The notes beneath the pieces were generated by a model that did not search any database, was not told the origin of the DNA, and saw only the letters and a program-made list of their open reading frames with translations. Position numbers and translations under genes: made by a program. Positions 26,161-34,385 of a stretch of 64,000 nt of DNA are shown here, piece by piece. Positions within the stretch are counted from its first letter, which is position 1; each line of letters starts with the position of its first letter. Source of the stretch: Halolactibacillus alkaliphilus (GTDB lineage: Bacteria > Bacillota > Bacilli > Bacillales > Amphibacillaceae); NCBI RefSeq assembly GCF_900115465.1, contig NZ_FOWN01000006.1, positions 1 to 64,000 of the forward strand, written 5' to 3'.

Positions 26161-27668
26161 TTAATTAACTCTTTTCTAAACCGACTCGGTGATTGTTTTG
26201 TTTTCTTTTTAAATACTTTACAAAAATAACTATGGTCCTGATAACCAACCATACTTCCCACATCAGCGATCGATAAATCATCATTGTTAAGCAATTCTTT
26301 CGCTTTGTTAATTCTAATATCTGTTAAGTAGTCGCTAAAGCCCTTATTTAAATGCTGACTAAAATAACTCGATAAATACGACGGGTTAAAATGAAAATGC
26401 GCACTTAAATCGGTAAGCGATAACGGCTCGCTGTAATGGCGATCAATGTAGGCTAACAATTGGGAAATATTATCTTGTTGGAGACTGTCTATCATCACGT
26501 CTGATGTAAGCTCATCATAAAATTGTTGAAAATGATAATAACACGCCACAAGTGTCGTTCCATGATTAATCACATTAAAATATTGGTATTTTTTTTGTTC
26601 AAAATGTTCACTCTTACCTTTTAATTCAGTAAACGCAATCACCATATTAAAAATAATGTTGCCTAATAAGTTTTTAACCTCATTGATTTGATAAGTGTAA
26701 TCTTGCTTTACTCGACCGATATACTCATCGACATAACTTAGCGCAACATCATATTTCTTCTGTTTAAACAACGTTAGAAAGATACTTAAATCAAACGGTT
26801 TTTCAAGCGGCACACGTGGCGGCAAGTGATTGTAATGGATCACTGGCAAATCAGATAAAAAGAAGTGATAATTTCTCAATGCTTTGATCTCATCAAATGC
26901 GGTGATGCTATCTTTTGCTTTGTCATAAAACGTTGAAATAATGATAGAGAGAGGGTTGTGACGATGAGCTAATAGACGCATTTTCGCCTCGTCTATCGCT
27001 TGATTTAACGCAAGCTTTGTACCGATACACATCACGAGTTGATGACGATCATCACGCTCTAATTCAACAGTAGTTAGTCCGGTAAAGATGGCCGTTTGTG
27101 CTAACGCTTCGTCAGACGAAAAATCTGAGCGTGTCAGCTGAGCAAATAAAAAGCCCTCATCGCCTAAAAAAGCATCCAGCGTCTGGATGTCATCCGCGTG
27201 GTGATATTTCTTCAGTATTTTTTCAATCACTGCTTTTACAGGCACATCTCCCGTTACTTGTTTTGGCACATGCCCTTTGAGTTGTGCCGTTTTTTCCACT
27301 CGCTTCAGCGTTTCAAGAAGAATATCGCCATCTAACTTCGGCTTTAATATATAATCAACGACACCATTTTTAAATGTGTCGCGTACATAATCAAAATCAG
27401 CATAACTACTTAACACAATCATCTCGATAGATGGATAATGTTCCTTCACATATTTAATTAAGTCCGTCCCGTTCATCACAGGCATAACAATATCTGTAAT
27501 AATAATATCAGGATGTAGGGCATCAATTAACTTTAATGCTTCCTCACCATTAGCAGCTTCACCAACCACTTCAAAGCCTTCTTCTTGCCAGTTCATATAA
27601 TGCAAGATGCCTTGTCTAATTAATCGTTCATCATCGACAATTAACACTTTCGTTAATGATGCGCGCAT
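26157..27668 (-). CDS. Response regulator with AraC-type DNA-binding domain, YesN type
   Basis: 503 residues from ATG 27668, which has an AGGGGGG site; the in-frame ATG at 27686 overlaps it. The receiver domain (1-120) keeps the acidic pair VDDE, the phospho-acceptor Asp in DIIITDIVMP and the Lys in YILKPK. The long middle region has no clear domain. The C-terminal double helix-turn-helix (about 400-500; PLSLTDLSAHFHFNPSYLSSYF; VGYQDHSYFCKVFKK) is AraC-type. Probable activator of the galacto-oligosaccharide operon together with the kinase. Confidence 0.92.
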   Translation of the reverse strand: MRASLTKVLIVDDERLIRQGILHYMNWQEEGFEVVGEAANGEEALKLIDALHPDIIITDIVMPVMNGTDLIKYVKEHYPSIEMIVLSSYADFDYVRDTFKNGVVDYILKPKLDGDILLETLKRVEKTAQLKGHVPKQVTGDVPVKAVIEKILKKYHHADDIQTLDAFLGDEGFLFAQLTRSDFSSDEALAQTAIFTGLTTVELERDDRHQLVMCIGTKLALNQAIDEAKMRLLAHRHNPLSIIISTFYDKAKDSITAFDEIKALRNYHFFLSDLPVIHYNHLPPRVPLEKPFDLSIFLTLFKQKKYDVALSYVDEYIGRVKQDYTYQINEVKNLLGNIIFNMVIAFTELKGKSEHFEQKKYQYFNVINHGTTLVACYYHFQQFYDELTSDVMIDSLQQDNISQLLAYIDRHYSEPLSLTDLSAHFHFNPSYLSSYFSQHLNKGFSDYLTDIRINKAKELLNNDDLSIADVGSMVGYQDHSYFCKVFKKKTKQSPSRFRKELIK

Positions 27669-27743
27669 AACGATTTCCCCCCTCATACATTAAAAACTCT
27701 TTACTAGTATAACACGATACAGAAAATTCCGTAATAGGTCTCA

Positions 27744-27757
27744 TGAAAGCGATCTCC
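27744..27757 (+). promoter_or_regulatory. cre-like box upstream of the two-component operon
   Basis: TGAAAGCGATCTCC fits the CcpA consensus except for its last base, about 75 bases upstream of the response regulator start. Confidence 0.45.
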
Positions 27758-27806
27758 TATAAATAGGCCTAGCTGTTACTTTATCACATTACGACATCAA
27801 CCGAGA

Positions 27807-27835
27807 AAAAACGAAGATGGTATCATCTCCGTTTT
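27807..27835 (-). terminator. Terminator of the gldA-dhaKLM operon
   Basis: On the minus strand an AACGGAGATG / CATCTTCGTT stem with one mismatch and a 4-base loop is followed by six T, about 25 bases after the dhaM stop. Confidence 0.8.
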
Positions 27836-27854
27836 ATCCGTTCATTATATGAGC

Positions 27855-28223
27855 TTACTTTATTTTTAGTGGTGCCAACTGGGCATCGATCTCTTCTTTT
27901 TTATAACCACCTTGAATTAAGACACTGGCAGTGTATGCCCCTTCAATAAAGGCGGCATCAAAAATGGTGATCGGTTTATCTGACATATCACTCACCATGT
28001 CTAGTGTCATTTTTGCACTTCCTAAATCATAGAAACAATACAGCTCATCTGCTTCATTATTATTAATGGCTGCTTCAATTAATTCATAACTCGAACCTAC
28101 ATCCCCATCGTCTGTTCCACCTGCATACGTAATCGACACATCTGGGGCACTTTCTTTTATTAATTGATAGACACCTTCGGCAATTTTATCAACATGTGAG
28201 GCAATCACAACACCCATCGTCAT
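27855..28223 (-). CDS. dhaM: Dihydroxyacetone kinase phosphotransferase subunit DhaM
   Basis: 122 residues, a single PTS EIIA(Man)-like domain as in lactic bacteria (not the long enterobacterial form). The phospho-accepting His is in IASHVDKIAEG near the N-terminus. DhaM takes phosphate from HPr and rephosphorylates the ADP held by DhaL, coupling dihydroxyacetone use to PEP. Its ATG overlaps the dhaL stop as ATGA, with a GAGGAGG site. Last gene of the operon. Confidence 0.94.
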   Translation of the reverse strand: MTMGVVIASHVDKIAEGVYQLIKESAPDVSITYAGGTDDGDVGSSYELIEAAINNNEADELYCFYDLGSAKMTLDMVSDMSDKPITIFDAAFIEGAYTASVLIQGGYKKEEIDAQLAPLKIK

Positions 28224-28804
28224 TGAAGTACCTCCTCTACAAGCGCTGTAAATAAGTAGCCACTTGAAACAGCACCAGGGTCAAGTGCCCCAATTGAACG
28301 CTCACCCACATAAGAGGCACGTCCTTTTTTCGCTTTAAGTGGTTTTGTCGCATCGACAGCTTGTGTAATCGCTTCGTTCGTTAACGCATCTTTAGCTAAC
28401 GCCTCCACAACTGGCGCCCACGTATCGACCATCGTTTTATCGCCAACGTCTGCTTTTCCGCGGTGCTTTATTCCCTCTAGACCCGCTTCAATCAGCTCAT
28501 GAATGTCTGTTGTCTCTTTTGCGGTCTTTGCCATCTGCATAAAGGCTGAACCATAAAGCGGTCCAGAAGCTCCCCCAACTTTACTAATGAGGGCCATAGC
28601 GGCTTGTTTTAATACCTCAGCTGTCTCTGGTTCGGCTATTTTTTCAAGATTCACTTTAACCGCTTCTGTCCCGCGTGCCATATTCGATCCGTGATCACCG
28701 TCACCAATGGCCTGATCTAAATCGCTTAAGTAAGCTTTATGTTCCTGAATTTTAGCTTCAAAGTTCAGCAACCATGCTTTTGCTTTATCCCCTGTTAATT
28801 CCAT
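28220..28804 (-). CDS. dhaL: Dihydroxyacetone kinase ADP-binding subunit DhaL
   Basis: 194 residues from ATG 28804 (GGGGG site; a GTG directly in front at 28807 is the alternative). The Mg-ADP pocket is seen in LDQAIGDGDHGSNMARG, with VGGASGPLYGSAF and KAKKGRASYVGERSIGALDPGA later. It transfers phosphate to dihydroxyacetone bound by DhaK. Eleven bases separate it from dhaK. Confidence 0.95.
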   Translation of the reverse strand: MELTGDKAKAWLLNFEAKIQEHKAYLSDLDQAIGDGDHGSNMARGTEAVKVNLEKIAEPETAEVLKQAAMALISKVGGASGPLYGSAFMQMAKTAKETTDIHELIEAGLEGIKHRGKADVGDKTMVDTWAPVVEALAKDALTNEAITQAVDATKPLKAKKGRASYVGERSIGALDPGAVSSGYLFTALVEEVLQ

Positions 28805-28817
28805 CACTTTATCCCCC

Positions 28818-29804
28818 TTACCAATTCAGTACACCTACAGGCGCCTCTAGTGCTACTGTTCTTTTATCATCATCTAAACGAATAACGGTTAGTGACAAAC
28901 CTGTCATATCGATCGACGTCATAAAGTCACCGATTTTATTGAATACAATCTCGACATCGTATTTGGCTAATTCCTCTATAACATCATTGTAGAAGACGTA
29001 GAGTTCTTGAAGCGGTGTTGCCCCAAGACCGTTTACAAGTAAGCCGATTTTTTTCGTTTTCTTTGTCATGATTTCAGACATCAATTTACCTGTCAGTTCT
29101 TTCGCAATCTCACGGCTTGGTTTTAACGTATCACGTCGATAACCTGGTTCACCGTGAATACCTACACCATATTCCATCTCGCTCTCCCCTAGATGAAATC
29201 CTGGTTTACCTACTTCCGGTACTGTTGCACCACTTAAGGCGACACCTAACGTGTGAATATCAGTTACTAAAGCATCTCCCAGTGACTTTAAATCATTTAG
29301 AGCCATTCCCTCATGGGCAAAGTGACCGAGAATTTTATGGACAAGCACCGTTCCTGCAACCCCACGCTTACCGGCTGTGTACGTACTGTCTTCTACCGCA
29401 ATATCATCATCGACAAGTACAGAGGCGACCTGAATATCTTCCATCTCAGCCATTTCTTTCGCCATATCGAAATTCATCACATCACCTGTATAGTTTTTGA
29501 CGATCAATAATACACCATGACCTGTATCACTTGCTTTAATCGCTTCTAAGATTTGATCAGGTGTAGGCGAGGTAAACATCTCACCTAGCACGGCTGCGCG
29601 TAACATCCCCTCACCAACAAAGCCCGCATGTGCCGGTTCATGGCCACTCCCACCTCCAGAGACGAGTCCGACTGTCGGTTGTTTATCTTTTTCAATAATG
29701 ACACGGGTCTCATCGATACCTTCTAGGAAATCACTGTGTGCATAAAGCATCCCTTTTAACATCTCATCAACAACTTGACTTGGATGATTGATTATTTTTT
29801 TCAT
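28818..29804 (-). CDS. dhaK: Dihydroxyacetone kinase substrate-binding subunit DhaK
   Basis: 328 residues from ATG 29804, which follows AAGGAGG; the in-frame ATG at 29840 has no such site. DhaK binds dihydroxyacetone covalently through a His seen in YGVGIHGEPGYRRD; GGGSGHEPAHAGFVGEGML is the N-terminal substrate loop. Cytoplasmic. It forms the DhaKLM kinase with the next two genes. The homologue at 31760-32743 is the non-catalytic activator DhaQ. Confidence 0.96.
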   Translation of the reverse strand: MKKIINHPSQVVDEMLKGMLYAHSDFLEGIDETRVIIEKDKQPTVGLVSGGGSGHEPAHAGFVGEGMLRAAVLGEMFTSPTPDQILEAIKASDTGHGVLLIVKNYTGDVMNFDMAKEMAEMEDIQVASVLVDDDIAVEDSTYTAGKRGVAGTVLVHKILGHFAHEGMALNDLKSLGDALVTDIHTLGVALSGATVPEVGKPGFHLGESEMEYGVGIHGEPGYRRDTLKPSREIAKELTGKLMSEIMTKKTKKIGLLVNGLGATPLQELYVFYNDVIEELAKYDVEIVFNKIGDFMTSIDMTGLSLTVIRLDDDKRTVALEAPVGVLNW

Positions 29805-29827
29805 TATTTTGTCCTCCTTGGCTTTAA

Positions 29828-29852
29828 AGACCGGGACCACGAGGCCCGGTCT
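29828..29852 (-). promoter_or_regulatory. GC-rich hairpin between gldA and dhaK
   Basis: GACCGGG / CCCGGTC stem with a nine-base loop, followed on the minus strand by TTTAAAG. It may cause partial termination or mark an mRNA processing site, allowing gldA and dhaKLM levels to differ. Confidence 0.5.
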
Positions 29853-29902
29853 CCTTATCTCTTCAATATGATCAATCGGTGACTTTATTCTTTAAGCGCT
29901 GA

Positions 29903-31009
29903 TTATTTGTCACGCTTTTTCATATAAGCTTTTGCATAGGCATCGACAGCTCTAATCGCTTGAACCACATCATCTGGCGTGACGACAAACGGCATATTTT
30001 TCATTGTCTCATCTGGTTTTGTTGATAGTTCACCAATTTGATATAATTCTTCTTCTGTTGCTTTATCTAAATGCACTGCTTCTAACGTGACTGGTAAATC
30101 AAGCGCGATATAAAGCTCAAGATAACGTTCAATCTCTTCCAGCGGTTTATTTTCTAAGACAAGTTGTGTCATTGTCCCGTAAGCCACTTTTTCACCATGT
30201 GATAAGTGGTGAATATCCCCATCAACTGCAGTAAAACCATTATGAATCGCATGTGCGGCCGCAAGACCTGAGTCTTCAAATCCAAGACCACTCAGTAACG
30301 TATTCGCTTCAACAATTGCATCGAGGGCTGGTGTCACAATTTGATGTTTGTTTGCTTCATAGGCAAGTAACGCATAGTCAAACAGCACTTCCTCACATTT
30401 TTCCGCAATCGCAAATCCGGCGATTGTTGCTTTACCACCACTCATTGTGTCACCATTTTTTTGTTTCACCGCACGTGCTTCTACGAGTGTTGCTAACGCA
30501 TCTGAAATACCCGACGCCAGCATACGTGCAGGTGCTTTAGCGATAATCGCAGTATCCATTAAAACTAAATCCGGGTTCTTTTTATAGAAAAGATACTGTT
30601 CAAATGCCCCTTCTTCTGTATACACAACAGATAAACCTGATGTCGGGGCATCTGTTGATGCGAGTGTTGGGAAAATAACGATAGGCACATCGATGTTATT
30701 AGCAACCGCTTTTGATGTATCAAGAGCTTTACCTGCCCCAACACCGATAACGGCATCGACGTGTTTGTCTTTACCAATAGCGGATACACGCTCAATTTCT
30801 TTCATTGAACATTCGCCATTAAACGTCACTTTAGTGACAGTAAAATCTTCTTCTAAGTTTTTAACGAGTTGATCTGCCGCAATTTCTTGTACAAATTCAT
30901 CGGCTAACACGAGCAAGTTCTTTCCGAAATGCTCTAAATATTGACCTGAGTGATTGAGTAGATCCTTTCCTTGTACGTAACGACTTGGGCTAACAAAAAT
31001 TTTGTCCAT
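29903..31009 (-). CDS. gldA: Glycerol dehydrogenase
   Basis: 368 residues, iron/zinc alcohol dehydrogenase family. It oxidises glycerol to dihydroxyacetone with NAD+. Seen: the nucleotide loop GVGAGKALDTSKAVA, PTLASTDAPTSGLSV, and metal ligands in SDALATLVEARA, AAAHAIHNGF and HHLSHGEKVAYG. The start has a GAGGAGG site. It heads the operon whose later genes phosphorylate its product, and is divergent from the dhaS activator. Confidence 0.95.
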   Translation of the reverse strand: MDKIFVSPSRYVQGKDLLNHSGQYLEHFGKNLLVLADEFVQEIAADQLVKNLEEDFTVTKVTFNGECSMKEIERVSAIGKDKHVDAVIGVGAGKALDTSKAVANNIDVPIVIFPTLASTDAPTSGLSVVYTEEGAFEQYLFYKKNPDLVLMDTAIIAKAPARMLASGISDALATLVEARAVKQKNGDTMSGGKATIAGFAIAEKCEEVLFDYALLAYEANKHQIVTPALDAIVEANTLLSGLGFEDSGLAAAHAIHNGFTAVDGDIHHLSHGEKVAYGTMTQLVLENKPLEEIERYLELYIALDLPVTLEAVHLDKATEEELYQIGELSTKPDETMKNMPFVVTPDDVVQAIRAVDAYAKAYMKKRDK

Positions 31010-31063
31010 GTGAATCCTCCTCAGTTTTTTTCAATCCGTCTGGATTGGGTTAACGTTTTTGAC

Positions 31064-31111
31064 AACGCTTTAATCTATACCCTTATTTTAGAATGTAAAC
31101 GCTTTAATTTA
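31064..31111. promoter_or_regulatory. Paired AACGCTTTAAT repeats in the gldA/dhaS divergent region
   Basis: AACGCTTTAATCTA (31064-31077) and AACGCTTTAATTTA (31098-31111) are direct repeats 34 bases apart. The second is part of TGTAAACGCTTTAA (31094-31107), a cre-like sequence with one mismatch. The pair is a candidate site for DhaS/DhaQ, CcpA, or both. Confidence 0.55.
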
Positions 31112-31202
31112 AACGGACAAAAAGATGAAAGTGTCAAAATGTTGGATTTTTTTGCTTTATACCCACGATTATTTCCGGTACACTGACATTAGGGTGATGC
31201 TC

Positions 31203-31763
31203 ATGACAACTTCAATCATTACACAGAAAATGATTGCGCAAGCACTGAAAGAACTAATGATCGATAAAGCCTTTCAGAAAATTTCAGTCTCAGATATTAT
31301 GAAACAATGCACGATGCGAAGACAAACATTTTATTATCATTTCCAAGATAAATATGAACTTCTTGCTTGGATTTATCAATCAGACACAAAAGAACAGATC
31401 AATGACTTTCTTGATTACGAAAGGTGGGATACGATACTGTATCAACTTTTTGTCTATTTCTATGATCATCAAAAGTTTTACAAAAATGCCTTAAGTATTA
31501 CTGAACAAAATGACTTTAGCGAATATCTATACGAAGAACTTCACGCACTTTTTACGCACGTGATTAAAGATTTGACGCATGAAGACTTACCAACACAAAT
31601 TGATTTTCAAGCCCGCTTTTTTGCGTATGGCTTTGTTGGTTTAACAAAGGACTGGCTCATTTCAGGGTGTAAAACATCACCTGAAATTATGCGAGACGTC
31701 GTATACGACCTTCTTGATCATCAACTGAATATCTCATCACATGAAGGAGCAGATTGTCAATGA
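31203..31763 (+). CDS. dhaS: TetR-family activator of the dha genes, DhaS
   Basis: 186 residues from ATG 31203, placed after AGGGTG; the open frame extends to 31125 but without a ribosome site. N-terminal TetR-type helix-turn-helix (FQKISVSDIMKQCTMRRQTFYYHFQDKYELL), then an all-helical C-terminal domain. In Lactococcus, DhaS binds dha promoters as an activator when joined by DhaQ carrying dihydroxyacetone. Its stop overlaps the dhaQ ATG (ATGA). Confidence 0.92.
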   Translation: MTTSIITQKMIAQALKELMIDKAFQKISVSDIMKQCTMRRQTFYYHFQDKYELLAWIYQSDTKEQINDFLDYERWDTILYQLFVYFYDHQKFYKNALSITEQNDFSEYLYEELHALFTHVIKDLTHEDLPTQIDFQARFFAYGFVGLTKDWLISGCKTSPEIMRDVVYDLLDHQLNISSHEGADCQ

Positions 31764-32743
31764 AACATATCATTAACGAAAAAAATAGCGCGGTAAAGGC
31801 GATGCTTTCGGCTTATCACTTCGAGCACCAAGACAGATTAGCCATTGATACACAACATAACATTATTTATCAAAAAGACGTATCAGGTGTAAGCTTAATC
31901 TCAGGAGGTGGCAGCGGTCACGAACCGGCCCATTTTGGTTATGTTGGGGAGGGAATGCTTTCGGCGAGTGTGAGTGGTGACTTGTTTACGCCACCTTTTC
32001 CTGATGCGATTTTACGCGCGATTGAACGAACAGATACTGGTGCTGGTGCCTTGTTGATTGTCAAAAACTTTGCCAGTGACGTCGAAGTCTTTACCGAAGC
32101 TAAACGACTAGCCAAGCAAAAAGGGCATCACGTCGAAATGGTGATTGTCAGTGATGACGTTTCAGTCGATAATAAAGAAACCTACTCCAAACGTAAGCGT
32201 GGCGTTGCTGGAACAGTCCTTATCTATAAAATACTCGGTTATTTTAAACAGCATGGCCTATCATTATCAGAGCTGTGCACGATCGCCGATGACTTAATGC
32301 CCCATTTATTTACACTAGGTGTTGCCCTGTCTTCTGCGGCACTCCCAGAGACGGACCCGTTTTTTTCTTTAGCATCCAATGAAGTCTATTTTGGTGTCGG
32401 CATCCACGGGGAGAAAGGTTACCGAAAAGAACCGTTCCAATCATCAGAACAGCTTGCTATTGAGTTATACAATAAACTCAAGCACCTGCATCGGTTTAAG
32501 CCAGGCGAGCAGTATGCCTTTTTAATTAACGGTTTAGGCGCTACACCACTTCTTGAACAATATGTATTTAGTCACGACATTAAACGATTGGCTCATCTAG
32601 ATAAAATTACGATTGATTTTATTAAAACAGGGACACAGCTTTCATCGTACAATATGCATGGTATTTCGTTATCGTGTTTGAAAATAACGGATCCACGCTT
32701 TAAAGAAGCACTGAGAATGCCCGTTGCAGCAAGTCATTGGTAG
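31760..32743 (+). CDS. dhaQ: DhaK-like coactivator DhaQ
   Basis: 327 residues from ATG 31760 (GAAGGAG site), overlapping the dhaS stop. It is a DhaK paralogue with the same substrate loop (SGGGSGHEPAHFGYVGEG) and the covalent-binding His in FGVGIHGEKGYRKE. Being encoded with dhaS, and apart from dhaL/dhaM, it fits DhaQ, which binds dihydroxyacetone and switches DhaS on. It is less conserved than the true dhaK at 28818-29804, as expected for a sensor copy. Confidence 0.9.
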   Translation: MKHIINEKNSAVKAMLSAYHFEHQDRLAIDTQHNIIYQKDVSGVSLISGGGSGHEPAHFGYVGEGMLSASVSGDLFTPPFPDAILRAIERTDTGAGALLIVKNFASDVEVFTEAKRLAKQKGHHVEMVIVSDDVSVDNKETYSKRKRGVAGTVLIYKILGYFKQHGLSLSELCTIADDLMPHLFTLGVALSSAALPETDPFFSLASNEVYFGVGIHGEKGYRKEPFQSSEQLAIELYNKLKHLHRFKPGEQYAFLINGLGATPLLEQYVFSHDIKRLAHLDKITIDFIKTGTQLSSYNMHGISLSCLKITDPRFKEALRMPVAASHW

Positions 32744-32754
32744 GAGGAGAAAAC

Positions 32755-33666
32755 ATGGAAAAAACATTTATTAAAAGCGAAGATGGCACACTTTTACGTT
32801 TATATCGCTACACAAACGAACGTACACCTAAACTTATTTTACAATTTGCTCACGGTATGGGAGAACATGCGGGACGTTATCATGCGTTTTTTACTTACTT
32901 ACTCGAACACGATATCTTTGTCTTTGCGAATGATCATCGGGGACACGGCCAAACTGCTGAGAAGAATGGACTGCTTGGTCACTATGCTGACGAAGATGGG
33001 TTTGAAAAAGCAGTGACTGATCTCCAGTTAGTTAATACGTTAATTAAAGACGCTTATCCTGGCATACCTTCGGCCATTATGGGCCACTCAATGGGATCTT
33101 TTTTAGTGAGACGCTTTATTGAACGTTTCCCTAATGAAAAACAAGCGGTGGTCTTGTCTGGGACAGGTTATCACCAAGGGTTTACAGGTAAAGCCGGTCA
33201 ATGGCTGAGCTATATCGAGACAAAAATTTTCAGTAAAACACACCGGAGTAAATTACTCGATCGTTTAAGCTTTGGTCAATATCAGCGTCACTTTAAAAAC
33301 AGGGGCAGCTGGTTGTCTCGTGATGAGGAGATTGTAAAAGCTTATCGGGAAGACCCTTTTAGTGGTTTTGTTGCGACGAGTCAGTTTTATTATGACCTGC
33401 TTACGGGAATGGAGGTTCTTCATAAAAAAACCGAACTAGCAAAAGTAAATAAAGATACACCTATCCTCCTTATTAGCGGTGACGAGGACCCGGTGGGTGG
33501 CTTTTCAAAAGGGATTGAACTCGTCGTAAATGATTATAAAGCTGTTGGTGTAAAAACCATCGACACGATCCTTTACCCAGAAGGACGCCATGAGATGTTA
33601 TTTGAAATTAATCGATTGGACGTACAAGAAGATGTCTGTCGCTGGTTGATTCAGCAGTTTAACTAG
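32755..33666 (+). CDS. Alpha/beta hydrolase, monoacylglycerol-lipase/lysophospholipase type
   Basis: 303 residues from ATG 32755 with a strong GGAGGAG site. Serine-hydrolase family of the Hydrolase_4 type: oxyanion segment FAHGMGEHAGRY, nucleophile Ser in IMGHSMGS, Asp in SGDEDPVGG and His in PEGRHEML. No signal peptide, so cytoplasmic. It lies 11 bases after dhaQ in the same transcript, so it may release glycerol from acylglycerols and feed GldA. That link is inference from context. Confidence 0.82.
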   Translation: MEKTFIKSEDGTLLRLYRYTNERTPKLILQFAHGMGEHAGRYHAFFTYLLEHDIFVFANDHRGHGQTAEKNGLLGHYADEDGFEKAVTDLQLVNTLIKDAYPGIPSAIMGHSMGSFLVRRFIERFPNEKQAVVLSGTGYHQGFTGKAGQWLSYIETKIFSKTHRSKLLDRLSFGQYQRHFKNRGSWLSRDEEIVKAYREDPFSGFVATSQFYYDLLTGMEVLHKKTELAKVNKDTPILLISGDEDPVGGFSKGIELVVNDYKAVGVKTIDTILYPEGRHEMLFEINRLDVQEDVCRWLIQQFN

Positions 33667-33725
33667 CTTGAACATTCTCATCAGCACTTACTAACAGCGT
33701 CTTCTACTTATATCTTTGTTCAAAA

Positions 33726-33772
33726 AAACACCAGATACTGGCTATATCTTTTATAGCCAATGCCTGGTGTTT
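33726..33772 (+). terminator. Terminator of the dhaS-dhaQ-hydrolase operon
   Basis: AAACACCAG (33726-33734) pairs with CTGGTGTTT (33764-33772), with GGCTATA/TATAGCC pairing inside; TTCTTTATT follows. Confidence 0.8.
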
Positions 33773-33787
33773 CTTTATTATATTTAG

Positions 33788-33854
33788 TTTATCGTTTTAG
33801 AGCGAGAAGACACCTTCCTCAAGTGCGTTAGCACTAGGTGGGTGATGAATCGCT
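33788..33854 (+). ncRNA. TnpB guide-RNA scaffold / IS605 right-end remnant
   Basis: This segment shares 32 of its first 35 bases with the minus strand of 63720-63652, starting TTTATCGTTTTAGAG and running to CACCTTC-TCAA. A hairpin AGTGC-GTTA-GCACT follows, then AGGTGGG. In IS200/IS605 elements this place, the 3' end of tnpB, encodes the reRNA that guides TnpB. No tnpB lies directly upstream, so it is a remnant. The gene-free stretch 33667-34385 otherwise holds the decayed tnpB below and two terminators. Confidence 0.55.
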
Positions 33855-33950
33855 TGTTTTGAATATTTTTGAAGTGACAAACATTTATTCTACTGGGTAT
33901 AATTACAACGTTAACAATGAGTGCTAGAAAACAAAGAGAGAGTGGGCATC

Positions 33951-34250
33951 ATGGGCATGAAGGCCATTTTTTCAAATCGCTTATATAAGCAGAAGATCGC
34001 CCCTGATTTTGTTACGTCCATGGATCACACGCTCCGGGTGTTTAATCAAGCCAAATATTTTCGCTATCAAGCAGAGGTCCGGGAGCTTAGGGGCTCGAAA
34101 GAGAAAAGTTCCGTCTCCACCCATCAACGGTTAAAGCGACGTTACGGATGAAATGATTATTATGCGAACAGTGCTGTTCAACAAGGACGCGCCCTTCTAT
34201 CCGCGCAAAGAGAATTGAAGAACATGTGCATGCGTAATAAAAAAGAATAA
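33951..34250 (+). pseudogene. Truncated and nonsense-mutated tnpB-like gene
   Basis: Only about 100 codons remain, resembling the N-terminal region of TnpB-type proteins (AIFSNRLYKQKIAPDF; FNQAKYFRYQAEVREL), with an in-frame TGA at 34149-34151. Reading through gives NDYYANSAVQQGRALLSAQ, a typical TnpB segment, up to a TAA at 34248. The RuvC nuclease and zinc-finger parts are missing, so it cannot be an active nuclease. A TATAAT box near 33899 could still drive transcription. It differs clearly from the intact TnpB at 38.5 kb, so it comes from another element. Confidence 0.65.
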
Positions 34251-34264
34251 ACGATAACAACACA

Positions 34265-34302
34265 AAAAGGACCTTTATTCTTGGAAAAATAAAGGTCCTT
34301 TT
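34265..34302. terminator. Terminator hairpin after the tnpB remnant
   Basis: AAAAGGACCTTTATT with its full complement, 8-base loop; A-run and T-run flanks would work in both directions. Confidence 0.85.
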
Positions 34303-34385
34303 CATTTGTCGTTCTCTAAAAAAATAGCATAACTGTCTGCCAACTTATCTAAAGAGCGTTAAGCAACGCACTGATTAAGAACATA

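Noticed and set aside
30253-30540. Antisense ORF opposite gldA
   Set aside because: Shadow frame of a well-conserved gene, His/Leu-rich, without a start signal.
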